From an uncultured Oscillospiraceae bacterium (lineage in GTDB: Bacteria > Bacillota > Clostridia > Oscillospirales > Oscillospiraceae): 21,901 nucleotides of DNA. Numbering within the stretch: the stretch's first letter is position 1; each line of letters opens with the position of its first letter. Position numbers and translations under genes: made by a program. This document shows positions 6,803 through 13,900 of this stretch, piece by piece. The stretch lies in assembly GCA_948766235.1 (NCBI GenBank), contig CAQCFX010000023.1:1-21901 (forward strand). Reading direction: 5' to 3'. Below the pieces are notes generated by a model that saw only the letters and a list, made by a program, of their open reading frames with translations, was not told where the DNA came from and ran no database searches.

Positions 6803-6984
6803 CATACGGCACTCAATATGCGCGATAACGGGCACTCCCGGCGGAGCCTACTTGCATAAAAACGTTCGGTCCGCGGCTCACAGGGGATATTCGCCGGGTC
6901 CGCCCCGCCGCCCTCGCACCGTGCGGGCGGCTCTCTGAGAGGAGGGGTGCCGGTTACTCGTCCTGATCCAAGCCTTGTGTATGG

Positions 6985-7015
6985 ATTCTTCCCCCGCCTT
7001 AGGCGGGGGAAGAAT
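6985..7015. other. Perfect 14-bp hairpin at the 5' end of the T-box leader
   Basis: ATTCTTCCCCCGCC, a three-base loop and GGCGGGGGAAGAAT form a perfect palindrome upstream of Stem I in the leader transcript. On the plus strand it is followed by TTTTG and could terminate transcripts coming from the divergent gene at 6301. On the minus strand no T-tract follows. Confidence 0.6.
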
Positions 7016-7060
7016 TTTGTATGCTCTTTCGCGCCCGCCCCGTTGAAGCGGACGCTATTT

Positions 7061-7089
7061 ATATTATAGGCGCAGCGGGGATTTGTCAA
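7061..7089 (-). promoter_or_regulatory. Promoter of the ileS T-box leader
   Basis: The minus strand has TTGACA (7089-7084) and TATAAT (7068-7063) with a short 15-base spacer, or TAATAT (7066-7061) with the normal 17. Transcription would start near 7056, ahead of the T-box. Confidence 0.75.
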
Positions 7090-7112
7090 CCGTTTTCCGC
7101 TTAAAAACTTCA

Positions 7113-7131
7113 CAAAAACGGGCGCACGCCC
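7113..7131 (-). terminator. Possible short terminator after ptb
   Basis: Directly after the ptb stop the minus strand reads GGGCGTGCGCCCGTTTTTG, a short 4-5-bp stem followed by five T. The stem is weak, so efficiency is doubtful, but it separates ptb from the T-box promoter. Confidence 0.4.
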
Positions 7132-8034
7132 TCACCCCAGCACGCTGCTGAAGGCCAGGGACAGGTAGGCCACGTCCGCACTGTCGCTGCGGGAGGTGAT
7201 GGCCACGGGAATCTTCGCCCCCACAATGGTTCCGCAGGTGCGGGCGTGGGCGTGCATCTGCCAGCACTTCACAATCAGGTTGCCCGCCAGCAGGGAGGGG
7301 GCCACGATGCCGTCAAAGTCGCCGCACAGGGGGTTGTCGTACCCCTTGAGCCGGGCGGCCTCTTTGGACAAAATCAGGTCGTAGGCGATGGGGCCGGACA
7401 GGGTGCAGTCGGCGATGGGCCGGCGCTGGTGCTCCTTCACCAGGTCCCGGGCCTCGATGGTGTCGTTCATGTGGAAACTGGGCTGCTCCACCAGGGCCAG
7501 CAGGGCGATATGGGGCTGCTCATCCTCCACATAGCGCAGCGTGTCCGTCATGTTGCGGATGATTTCCTTTTTCTGTGCCAGGGTGGGACGCACGGTGACG
7601 GTCACGTCCCCAATGGCGATGAGCTTGGGGTACTCGGGCATGCTCACCAGGTCGATGTGGGTGATAAGCCGGTCGGTGCGCAGGCCGTTTTTCTTGTCCA
7701 GCAGGGGCAGGAGGAACTCCCTGGTCTGGGTACTGCCCCGCATGAGCAAATCGCCCTTTCCCTGGTTGATGAGGTCGATGGCCCGCTGGGTCAGGTTGTC
7801 CCCCGGCTTGGTCCCCACCAGCTCATAGTCCCGCCCGGCCAGGCCGAGCCGCTCCAGCAGGGGCCGGATTTTGCCCTCCTCCCCCACCAGGATGGGGTGG
7901 GCGAAGCCCTCCGCCGCCGCGTGGAACGCGCCCAGGAGGATGTTTTCCGCATCCGCCCCGGCAATCACCACCCGGCTGCGTTTGCCCGTCTGTTTCGCCT
8001 TTTCCACAATCTGCTCAAAATTCTGCACGGCCAT
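7132..8034 (-). CDS. ptb: Phosphate butyryltransferase (phosphotransacylase family)
   Basis: This 300-aa enzyme of the PTA/PTB family reversibly converts butyryl-CoA and phosphate to butyryl phosphate; with butyrate kinase this yields ATP and butyrate. It begins with MAVQNFEQIVEKAKQ, as in Ptb proteins, then HPILVGEEGKI, GLRTDRLITH in the middle, CTLSGPIAYDLILSKEAARL and, near the C-terminus, KIPVAITSRSDS. The length fits Ptb (~300) rather than long Pta. The ATG at 8034 is chosen because GGAGGAG (8050-8044 region) lies nine bases upstream; frames starting further upstream would include the ribosome site. No butyrate kinase gene is next to it. Acetyl or other branched acyl groups are possible substrates. 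It lies downstream of prmA with a 98-base gap that holds a possible promoter. Confidence 0.88.
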   Translation of the reverse strand: MAVQNFEQIVEKAKQTGKRSRVVIAGADAENILLGAFHAAAEGFAHPILVGEEGKIRPLLERLGLAGRDYELVGTKPGDNLTQRAIDLINQGKGDLLMRGSTQTREFLLPLLDKKNGLRTDRLITHIDLVSMPEYPKLIAIGDVTVTVRPTLAQKKEIIRNMTDTLRYVEDEQPHIALLALVEQPSFHMNDTIEARDLVKEHQRRPIADCTLSGPIAYDLILSKEAARLKGYDNPLCGDFDGIVAPSLLAGNLIVKCWQMHAHARTCGTIVGAKIPVAITSRSDSADVAYLSLAFSSVLG

Positions 8035-8088
8035 TAGAATCAACTCCTCCGTCATAATAGGGCACACAGCCCAAATTCTTCTGAGGAT

Positions 8089-8117
8089 ATCATATCATTT
8101 TTTTCCTTCGGGCACAA
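8089..8117 (-). promoter_or_regulatory. Possible promoter of ptb
   Basis: The minus strand reads TTGTGC (8117-8112), a 17-base spacer and TATGAT (8094-8089), in the AT-rich gap between prmA and ptb. The -35 matches only TTG, so this is tentative. Confidence 0.4.
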
Positions 8118-8132
8118 GGATTTTCTGTGCGC

Positions 8133-9074
8133 CTATCGTCGCGCTTCTAATGCGTGCCACCCATTCCGCTCCAGATGCTTCGTGACGGCAAAGCCGTTTT
8201 GCTCCAAAGCGGCTTTTACCTCGTCCTGCCGCCCCTCAATAATGCCGGAGGTGAGAAACACCCCGTCCTCCGTCATAAACTCCCCCGCCTTTGCCGACAG
8301 GGGGATAATCACGTCGGCCACGATGTTGGCCAGCACCACCCGGTTTTCCCCCGGCTCCAGCTTGGCGGCCAGCTTTTTGTCGTTTAGCACATCCCCGGCG
8401 TATACGCTGAGCCGGTCTGCCCCCACGCCGTTGAGCGCGGCGTTTTCAAAGGCCACGTCCGCCGCCTTGGGGTCGATGTCCACCCCCACGGCCCGGGCGG
8501 CCCCCAGCCCCAGCGCCGCGATGGCCAGGATGCCCGACCCGCAGCCCAGGTCCAGCACCTTGTCCCCGGGGCGCAGCACCTGCTCCAGCAGCTCCAGGCA
8601 CAGCTGGGTGGTGGGGTGGGCCCCGGTGCCGAAGGTGAGGCCGGGGTTGAGGTACAGCGGCGTGCGCCCCTCGGGCACGGGCTGCCCCCGCATCCAGTCG
8701 GGGACGATGTACAGCCGCCGCCCCACCGGGATGGGCTGGTAGTATTTCTGCCAGGAGGTGGCCCAGTCCTCCTCCCGAAGGGAGACGGTCTGTGGCTCGT
8801 ACTCCTCCAGCCCAGCCAAATATTGGCGCAGCTGCTTTTGGCCCTCCTCGCTGTCCGGGACGTAGAACTTCACCCGGCTGGCCCCCCTCATGCGGGCGGC
8901 CAGGCCCTCGTCCACGTAGTCCCAGTACTGCCGGTTCTGCTCCAAAAAGCGGAGAAAATCCCCTTCCTCCTCCACCACCAGCCCGGCCATGCCGTTGGCG
9001 GTGAGGGTGTCGCACACCCGGTCCAGGCGGTCCGCCGGGACGGGGAGGGTGACCTCTAACCATCTGTTGTCCAT
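8133..9074 (-). CDS. prmA: Ribosomal protein L11 methyltransferase
   Basis: This 313-aa SAM-dependent methyltransferase modifies ribosomal protein L11. The N-terminal substrate domain is followed by the PrmA hallmark NPGLTFGTGAHPTTQLCLELL (about 143-163). SAM motif I is VLDLGCGSGILAIAA (173-187), the acidic GVDIDPKA follows, and the catalytic-region LANIVADVI is at 248-256. Length and order are typical. The ATG at 9074 is preceded by AAAGGGG about six bases upstream. The longer frame to 9179 would start in the divergent AT-rich promoter region and is not supported. It is transcribed towards ptb and divergently from the AT-rich gene at 9283. Confidence 0.95.
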   Translation of the reverse strand: MDNRWLEVTLPVPADRLDRVCDTLTANGMAGLVVEEEGDFLRFLEQNRQYWDYVDEGLAARMRGASRVKFYVPDSEEGQKQLRQYLAGLEEYEPQTVSLREEDWATSWQKYYQPIPVGRRLYIVPDWMRGQPVPEGRTPLYLNPGLTFGTGAHPTTQLCLELLEQVLRPGDKVLDLGCGSGILAIAALGLGAARAVGVDIDPKAADVAFENAALNGVGADRLSVYAGDVLNDKKLAAKLEPGENRVVLANIVADVIIPLSAKAGEFMTEDGVFLTSGIIEGRQDEVKAALEQNGFAVTKHLERNGWHALEARR

Positions 9075-9125
9075 AGGGAACCCCTTTCTGCTCTTGCAAA
9101 GAATGGAAAAGTGCCTGAAATTCAT

Positions 9126-9154
9126 TTGACTTTTCTGCAAAAATATGGTAAACT
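9126..9154 (+). promoter_or_regulatory. Promoter of the AT-rich secreted-protein gene
   Basis: TTGACT (9126-9131), a 17-base spacer and TAAACT (9149-9154) form a good sigma-A-like promoter. The leader to the ATG at 9283 is about 120 bases and contains no convincing second gene. Confidence 0.65.
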
Positions 9155-9282
9155 TAACAAAGGCGGGAGATGTTGACAATGTGGAACAGTTGAGGCATGA
9201 CTTAAATCTGCTGCATTCTACCGCAGCTGTCCAAGATGCTGACTTAAAAGAAATAAGTTATTCAGGGAAAAAGGAGAGCATT

Positions 9283-10169
9283 ATGAAAAAAGTAAAACAA
9301 ACGCTTGCGGTTCTTTTAGCGATTTGCTTAATCTAAGCAATGTATTGCCGGTTTTTGCGGTTGTAGGAGAAAATGAAATGCAATATAACCCTATTTTGGA
9401 GGAGATGGGAATTTCCGAAGAAGCCTTTGAAGCGATGCCTCCTGAGAAAAAGGCGTTTTATCAGGGCTTTCGTTCGATTATTGACAGCACTTCAGATATT
9501 AGGTATTTTAAGGAAGTAGGCGTTTCTGGTACGGACGGGACGATGGAGTATACACTGGTTGAAACAACTAAGGAGGCCTATGAGAATAGATCTGAGGAAA
9601 GCATGATACAACCCTACGGCAAAAATCCGGATATTGTTTATGAGACGTGGTGCACGATGACAACAACAATTATAACAGGAGACAAAACTAATGGGCGTAC
9701 ATATTATACTGTCAAAAACGAATTGGACATAGACATCGAAAAAATGGAACAGGGTTTTGCTATATTTGACCGTACTGCGCTGATAGCGATTAGTCTTAAC
9801 AGCAATATGTCTCCAGTTACCGGAAGCGAATTCCTTCACTTGGAGTATACTAATTTAACTGGTTCAAATGCGGGAAAACCAGGTAGTGAATATGTTTGGA
9901 ATGCACAACATAAATCCAGCATAGGGTATGCATTTGACTTTTGCGTTGATAATAGCAAACGTAGCCATAAAGTGACAATGGCATATCAAGCTATATCGAA
10001 CACCTCGTCAGACGCGTCGATAGTTGATGCGTTTGGCAGCGCTTGTTTTTGGGCAAAGGTCGTCAAGGTAAACAGTGTTACCTTTGGCCCGTCCGGAGTG
10101 GAAAAGATTGGGATTAGCACCAATGATAAGTGTTTCTTAGCAAAAAACACCCACGCTCAGGTGCCATAA
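9283..10169 (+). pseudogene. Secreted protein of unknown function with frameshift in signal peptide
   Basis: Translation starts at ATG 9283 with AAGGAG six bases upstream and gives MKKVKQTLAVLLAICLI, then a stop at 9334-9336. The next frame, open to 10169, continues LSNVLPVFA followed by VVGENEMQYNP. Joined, they form an ideal signal peptide with cleavage after VFA and a mature protein of ~270 aa. One base appears missing near 9330-9335. No slippery heptamer suited to programmed frameshifting was seen, so this is a mutation or a sequence error. The mature part is rich in Thr, Ser and acidic residues, has no membrane segment, and matches no family I recognise. Two Cys lie near the C-terminus (SACFWAK, DKCFLAK). 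Base composition is clearly AT-richer than the neighbours, suggesting transfer. A small membrane-protein gene follows 24 bases downstream. Confidence 0.75.
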
Positions 10170-10193
10170 GGAGGCAAAAGAGAGGAGACAGTC

Positions 10194-10427
10194 ATGACAA
10201 AATCAGGACAACGGCTGAACATGGGGCTAAAGGTATTCGGCGTTCTTTGCGTCCTTCGACTCCTATGGGAAACCCTATTTGTACGTTATTATGATTGGGC
10301 TGACATCTTGTGCCTTCTGCTGATCGCCATTGCCCTGTTCAGTTTCACACTGGCGTGGATTGTGAGGCGGATGGATGCTTTCCCAGGCAGAGAAAAGCCG
10401 CCGGAGCAGGACAAGCCCCAAGAATAA
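10194..10427 (+). CDS. Small membrane protein, unknown function
   Basis: This 77-aa protein has two likely membrane helices (about residues 11-30 and 38-57), then a positive stop (RRMDAF) and a charged, proline-rich cytoplasmic tail (PGREKPPEQDKPQE). AGAGGAG lies six bases before the ATG. It follows the frameshifted secreted-protein gene by 24 bases and precedes a strong terminator, so the two form one transcript. I do not recognise the family. A role with the secreted protein is only suggested by the arrangement. Confidence 0.65.
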   Translation: MTKSGQRLNMGLKVFGVLCVLRLLWETLFVRYYDWADILCLLLIAIALFSFTLAWIVRRMDAFPGREKPPEQDKPQE

Positions 10428-10433
10428 CAGAAG

Positions 10434-10464
10434 CCGCCCACCCGCCGTGGTGGGCGGTCTTTTT
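10434..10464 (+). terminator. Rho-independent terminator
   Basis: CCGCCCACC and GGTGGGCGG form a perfect nine-base stem around a six-base loop, followed by TCTTTTT. It ends the secreted-protein / membrane-protein transcript. On the opposite strand the T-run is poor, so it is mainly a plus-strand terminator. A second small stem (10494-10510) lies nearer the minus-strand gene end. Confidence 0.88.
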
Positions 10465-10513
10465 GCTCTGTTACAGCTCCAGCATGATCCGCTGGGCGCC
10501 GCAAGCGCCCACG

Positions 10514-10828
10514 TCATTTCACCTTAATCTGCTTCACACTGTCCAGCCGAATCAGCTTCTCGCACTGGTTCTTCTTCCCCTCGTTGGCCAGGACAAGCGC
10601 CCAGGTCTCGTCGGCGTCCAGCACCTTGCACTGCTTGCCCATAATGTCCCCGTCGCTGGTTTCCAGGGTCAGCTCCACCGTCCTGCCCACCTGCTTGCGC
10701 ACCTGTTCACCCAGTCCTGCCGTCCCGCCGGGGCGGATGCCGTTGTCCCGCAGGATGCGCTCCAGCTTATGCACCTTGCTGTACAGGGCGATGACCATGC
10801 AAAATGCAATCAAACCAAAAAACTCCAT
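10514..10828 (-). CDS. Membrane-anchored protein with small beta-rich C-terminal domain
   Basis: This 104-aa protein has one N-terminal membrane segment (MEFFGLIAFCMVIALYS), a short coiled region (KVHKLERILRDNGI) and a ~55-residue beta-rich domain (VELTLETSDG ... KLIRLDSVKQIKVK). That domain looks related to the C-terminal part of the XRE regulator encoded 15 bases upstream: both have a (K/T)VxLT strand start, a central W, and a closing RL(I/D)...I..V pattern. GGGAGGG lies eight bases before the ATG at 10828. The pair is probably one operon, the XRE gene first. Function is unknown; an SH3-like or Sm-like fold is a guess. Confidence 0.75.
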   Translation of the reverse strand: MEFFGLIAFCMVIALYSKVHKLERILRDNGIRPGGTAGLGEQVRKQVGRTVELTLETSDGDIMGKQCKVLDADETWALVLANEGKKNQCEKLIRLDSVKQIKVK

Positions 10829-10843
10829 GACCCCAGCCCTCCC

Positions 10844-11329
10844 TTAAAACAGCTCCGGCAGGGAGAGGTCCGACACTTCCCCATCCTTGAGAAAGGTGAC
10901 GGTGCTGATGGCGGACAGGGGGATGAGCCGCACCTCGTTCTTTTCCGGCTTTTTCTGATTCCGCACGACCTCCACATTGGCCCAGCCGCCGTCGAAGTCC
11001 CGGATCACGCACCACTCATGGAAAACAGGCATCCCACTGTCCTCCTCGTAGAAGGTCAGCTTCACCCGCTTCCCCTGGGCCTGCTTCAGCAGCCTCGTCA
11101 CCGGGGACGCCACGGGCTGGCCCTTCTCGTCCACCCCGTCCTGAAGCAGGTAGTCGCAGCTCACCTCTAAAATCTGCGCCATGCGCACAATCTTGTCCGT
11201 CTCCGGGTAGGCGGCGTCCGACTCCCAGCGGCTCACCGCCTGCCGGGTCACGTTCAGCTGTTCCGCCAGCTGCTCCTGGGTCAGGTTCTGCTTTTTCCGG
11301 GCCTCGGCCAGTTTGTTTCCTAAGCTCAT
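10844..11329 (-). CDS. XRE-family regulator with C-terminal beta-rich domain
   Basis: This protein of about 161 aa has an N-terminal Cro/C1-type HTH (NKLAEARKKQNLTQEQLAEQ, then LNVTRQAVSRWESDAAYPET), ending in the typical LEVSCDYLLQDG. A linker (DEKGQPVASPVTRLLKQAQG) leads to a ~65-residue domain (KRVKLTFYEEDSGM ... VRLIPLSAISTVTFLKD) that resembles the domain of the neighbouring membrane protein. There are two adjacent ATGs; the inner one at 11329 is preferred because GAGGTG (11335-11340) would be too close to the outer one. It starts the two-gene operon. Upstream, TGGTATGCT could be an extended -10. The regulated genes are not known. The 384-base gap to the GatD-like gene holds repeat copy 4 and no gene. 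Confidence 0.88.
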   Translation of the reverse strand: MSLGNKLAEARKKQNLTQEQLAEQLNVTRQAVSRWESDAAYPETDKIVRMAQILEVSCDYLLQDGVDEKGQPVASPVTRLLKQAQGKRVKLTFYEEDSGMPVFHEWCVIRDFDGGWANVEVVRNQKKPEKNEVRLIPLSAISTVTFLKDGEVSDLSLPELF

Positions 11330-11441
11330 CATATCACCTCATTGACCGGGGGATGCGCCCCCCTTGATGCTCTCAGCATACCAGAACCGGCCCGTTTGAA
11401 CAGGGATTTGCCGTTTCAAAATGTAACGTTTGGGTTGCATC

Positions 11442-11569
11442 GAAGCGCTGAGCCGTCGTGAGCAGCGCGGATGGACTGGAGCGAGGGTGAGCGCAGGGCC
11501 GCGTAGCGGGCCGGAGACCAGCCCGAGTCGGAAGGAAGCCGCGCGTCGCGAACAGGCAAAGCGTGACAA
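11442..11569 (+). repeat. Dispersed GC-rich intergenic repeat, copy 4
   Basis: Its ends match copy 3 (GAAGCGCTGAGCC ... AAGCGTGACAA). Its middle matches copy 1: GGATGGACTGGAGCGAGGG, then GAGCGCAGGGCCGC, then AGACCAGCCCGAGTCGG. It therefore links the two sub-types into one family. The following bases to 11713 hold a shared GCCTGGGCGGGCGC block (11682-11695) but no gene or clear terminator. Confidence 0.8.
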
Positions 11570-11713
11570 TGCCCTTTTGACAGGGATACCCTTCCAGCGC
11601 GCGGGGCTTTCGACGCAGAATCCCCTATTGGCGCTGCCGCCGGTGTGTGGTTATTGGGCGTTCGGCTGTCTATCCTTCTGCGCCTGGGCGGGCGCACCGT
11701 TCCACCGGGGTGG

Positions 11714-12466
11714 TCAGCCGTCCCCTGTCAATTCCTTTCGCGTCACCGCGTAGGCCTCCCGCTCGTAGGGCAGGATGGGCAGCGTCTCCGGCAGCGTCCA
11801 GCCCTTAGATGCAAAAATCCGCTTAATAAGGAAGTCCACAAAATCCGGGTTCTTTACCAGCACCGGGCCGGTGAGGTGGGTGGCGAACACATTGCCGTCC
11901 ACATAGCCCTCCCCGTCGTCGCCGTCGTCCAGCTCCAGGTCCGGGTCGCCCGTGTTGCCCTCGTATCCCACCTCCACCCGGAACAGGGGTGTTTTCACGC
12001 CCCTCGTGGACGAGCATTTGTTCATGAAGCCCACTACGTCGCCCTCCCACAATTCGGCCTCGGCCACCACGTCCTCGGGGGTCCGGTAGCCCGTCTCCAC
12101 CGTGGTAAAGTCCGCGAAGCCCAGGCAGGGCCAGACCTTGCCGCTCTCCTCCTGGGTGATGGACGCCCCCAGCAGCTCCATGGCGTTGCCGGTGAACAGC
12201 ACCACCGCCCCCCAGCCGATGGCGGCCTTCAGCGCGTCCTTATGGGGGAGCAGGGCGGACAGCACCGCCTTTTGGGTGCGCTCGGTGCCCGCGCCCATGT
12301 AGATGAAGTCGGCGTGCTCAAAGTCCGGCGTGTCCTCAAACAGGGCGGTTTCCACCGTGACGGACACCCCCGCGGCCTCCAGATGGCGGCGGAGCACCGC
12401 CACGTTGGCGTACTCCCCGTACAGGGACATACAGTCAGGGTATAGATGCAAAATGGTCAGTTCCAT
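11714..12466 (-). CDS. GatD-like class I glutamine amidotransferase domain protein, nucleophile missing
   Basis: This 250-aa protein is related to GatD, the glutaminase partner of MurT in amidating lipid II D-glutamate. It begins MELTILHLYPDCMSLYGEYA, as GatD does, and ends with a GATase_3-like TGPVLVKNPDFVDFLI. At the position of the catalytic Cys (C94 in Staphylococcus aureus GatD, in an ICGGYQLLG-type motif) it reads FTGNAMELLG (91-100), without Cys. The catalytic-His region is ATHLTGP (195-201) instead of the usual TYLHGP, so His is shifted or lost. The glutaminase is probably inactive. The ATG at 12466 follows AAGGAAGG; it is the last gene of the operon, 99 bases after the MurT-like gene. 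Family membership is fairly secure; the missing nucleophile is read from an alignment by eye. Confidence 0.8.
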   Translation of the reverse strand: MELTILHLYPDCMSLYGEYANVAVLRRHLEAAGVSVTVETALFEDTPDFEHADFIYMGAGTERTQKAVLSALLPHKDALKAAIGWGAVVLFTGNAMELLGASITQEESGKVWPCLGFADFTTVETGYRTPEDVVAEAELWEGDVVGFMNKCSSTRGVKTPLFRVEVGYEGNTGDPDLELDDGDDGEGYVDGNVFATHLTGPVLVKNPDFVDFLIKRIFASKGWTLPETLPILPYEREAYAVTRKELTGDG

Positions 12467-12517
12467 AAAAAAACCTTCCTTGATATTTCTCAAATCATCG
12501 TGCCGATTTCGTCCACA

Positions 12518-12566
12518 TGACCACGCTCCGATTGGACACGCGGCCGGGCCGCCTTCGCTGCGTGTC
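12518..12566 (-). repeat. Possible degraded copy of the dispersed repeat
   Basis: Read on the minus strand, directly after the MurT-like stop, the sequence runs ACACGCAGCGAAGGCGGCCC and later CCAATCGGAGCGTGGTCA. The latter matches the tail of copy 1 (CCAACCGGAGCGTGATAA) in 15 of 18 positions. This is weak evidence, but the position next to a stop codon fits copies 1 and 5. Confidence 0.4.
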
Positions 12567-13897
12567 TATCGCCGTTCCGCGTGTTCCAGCAGTTTGTCCC
12601 GGTCGGAGAAGCAGGTGACCACGTACACGTCCTCGTCCCCGTGGTTTTTCAGCTCCTCCGCCGCCGCCGGGATGCTCTCGCCCACCTCCACCCGGTCCGC
12701 CGGGATGCCGGTGTACGCAAACCGCACCGCCAGGTCGTTGCAGTACTTCCCGTATAGCATGACTTTTTCCACATGGGGGACGTTCAGCCGGTCGAAGTCA
12801 ATGTCCCACAGCCAACTGGTCTCCCCGGTGAAGTACTTCCGGCTGATGGCGTCCACAATAACCAGCACGGTGCAGGGCCTGTCCGTGGCGGCAATGTAGG
12901 CCAGATTGGTGTCATAGGCAATGGAGTTCTCGTGCTTGGAGGTGAGCAAGGTGCCCGTGTGCTCTCCCAAACGAAAGGTTATCATCCGCCCATTTTTCAG
13001 CAGATAGTTGTCGATGACCCCGGCCATTGTCTCCTTGTCCACCCCCGCCAGGGCGCACACAGACCAGGCCGCCAGGATGTTGTACACGTTGTAGATGCTC
13101 TTGAACGCCAGGGAGATTGACCTCTCCCCGTTGATGGTGAGCTTACCCTCCTTCAGGTCCAGGGCGGTGACGGCAAAGTCCGTCTCATGCCGCTTATGCC
13201 CGCAGGCCGGGCAGGCGTAGTGCCCGATGTGGGCATAGTGGTAGCAGGAGTACTCCATCCGCCCCTTGCACACCGGGCACCGGGCCCCGTCGTGGTAGAC
13301 CCCGTGGTGCTCGCGGGTGCTGACGGAGCACTCGTCCAGCCCGAACCACTTCACCTTGTCCGGGGCGTGGTCCCGGGCGAAGCAGGACACCAGCGGGTCG
13401 TCAGCGTTGAGCACCAGGGTGGTCCCGGGGAAAACCGCGTCTTTGATGGCGTCGTACACCCACTCGGGATGCCCGTTGCGGGTGAGCTGGTCCCGGTACA
13501 GGTTGGTAATCACAAAATGGGTGGGGTGGAAGAAGCGGAAGGTGTGGCGGGCATAGCGCTCGTCGCTCTCCAGCAGCAGCACGTCCCCCCGCATCTTCCC
13601 CCCCAGGGTGCAGTTGGACAGGATAAGGGTGGTCACGCCCTCAATCTGATTGGAGCCCTCCTTGTTATACACCACCTGCCTGCCGTCCTTTTTCAGGATG
13701 GCGGCAATCATCTCCACGGTGGAGGTCTTGCCGTTGGAGCCGGTTACGGCGATGATATGGGCGGGCAGCTTCACCCGGCCCAGCACGTCGGGGCACACCT
13801 TCAGGGCGAACTGCCCCGGCAGGGAGCTGCCCTTGCCGATAAGCCCGCCGATGAAGCGCAGGACCTTGCACACCACAATGGCCAAAAATAGTCTCAT
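12566..13897 (-). CDS. MurT-like Mur ligase family protein
   Basis: This 443-aa protein is related to MurT, the ATP-dependent ligase subunit that amidates lipid II. The N-terminus is MRLFLAIVVCKVLRFIGGLI, and the P-loop is TGSNGKTST (52-60). The acidic ESDER (110-114) and TNLYRDQL (131-138) follow. A Cys4 ribbon is C207, C210, C229, C232. SWLWDIDFD (361-369) keeps the aspartate-rich motif of the C-terminal DUF1727 domain. However, where MurT usually has a KNPAG-like motif this protein reads SKHENSIAYDTN (320-331), and the usual C-terminal TYTA segment is replaced by VTCFSDRDKLLEH. With a GatD-like partner lacking its Cys, this may be a divergent paralogue with another job. It starts three bases after the GyrI-like gene. 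Confidence 0.83.
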   Translation of the reverse strand: MRLFLAIVVCKVLRFIGGLIGKGSSLPGQFALKVCPDVLGRVKLPAHIIAVTGSNGKTSTVEMIAAILKKDGRQVVYNKEGSNQIEGVTTLILSNCTLGGKMRGDVLLLESDERYARHTFRFFHPTHFVITNLYRDQLTRNGHPEWVYDAIKDAVFPGTTLVLNADDPLVSCFARDHAPDKVKWFGLDECSVSTREHHGVYHDGARCPVCKGRMEYSCYHYAHIGHYACPACGHKRHETDFAVTALDLKEGKLTINGERSISLAFKSIYNVYNILAAWSVCALAGVDKETMAGVIDNYLLKNGRMITFRLGEHTGTLLTSKHENSIAYDTNLAYIAATDRPCTVLVIVDAISRKYFTGETSWLWDIDFDRLNVPHVEKVMLYGKYCNDLAVRFAYTGIPADRVEVGESIPAAAEELKNHGDEDVYVVTCFSDRDKLLEHAERR

Positions 13898-13900
13898 GTC

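Larger units (their letters stand above)
6597..7056 (-). promoter_or_regulatory. Isoleucine-specific T-box leader
   Basis: On the minus strand the T-box sequence GGAGTGGTACCGCA (6643-6656) is preceded by TGCGG, which pairs with CCGCA to form the antiterminator; the TGGT bulge would pair with an ACCA tRNA 3' end. Stem I landmarks upstream are GACGAGTAA, CAGAGAGCCG, a GGTG terminal-loop motif and GTGAGCCGCGGACCGAAC. The likely specifier loop is GCGAATATCCCC (about 6893-6882), giving AUC (6888-6886), an isoleucine codon. This fits ileS, the nearest co-directional synthetase gene. The leader is unusually long (~460 nt) because a ~135-bp dispersed repeat lies between Stem I and the antiterminator, and because of an extra 5' hairpin. 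Unusually, the XRE cassette (about 6030-6597) separates it from ileS. Confidence 0.88.

Noticed and set aside
9300..9336. Programmed ribosomal frameshift in the secreted-protein gene
   Set aside because: No XXXYYYZ-type slippery heptamer or following pseudoknot was seen; a mutation or sequence error explains the frame change more simply.
10310..11170. Plus-strand open frame of 286 codons
   Set aside because: It runs through the membrane-protein gene end, a clear terminator and two supported minus-strand genes in antisense.
11395..11431. TTTGAA / TTCAAA inverted repeat upstream of the XRE regulator as its operator
   Set aside because: The arms are short and AT-rich and lie far upstream of the likely -10; not enough to call an operator.
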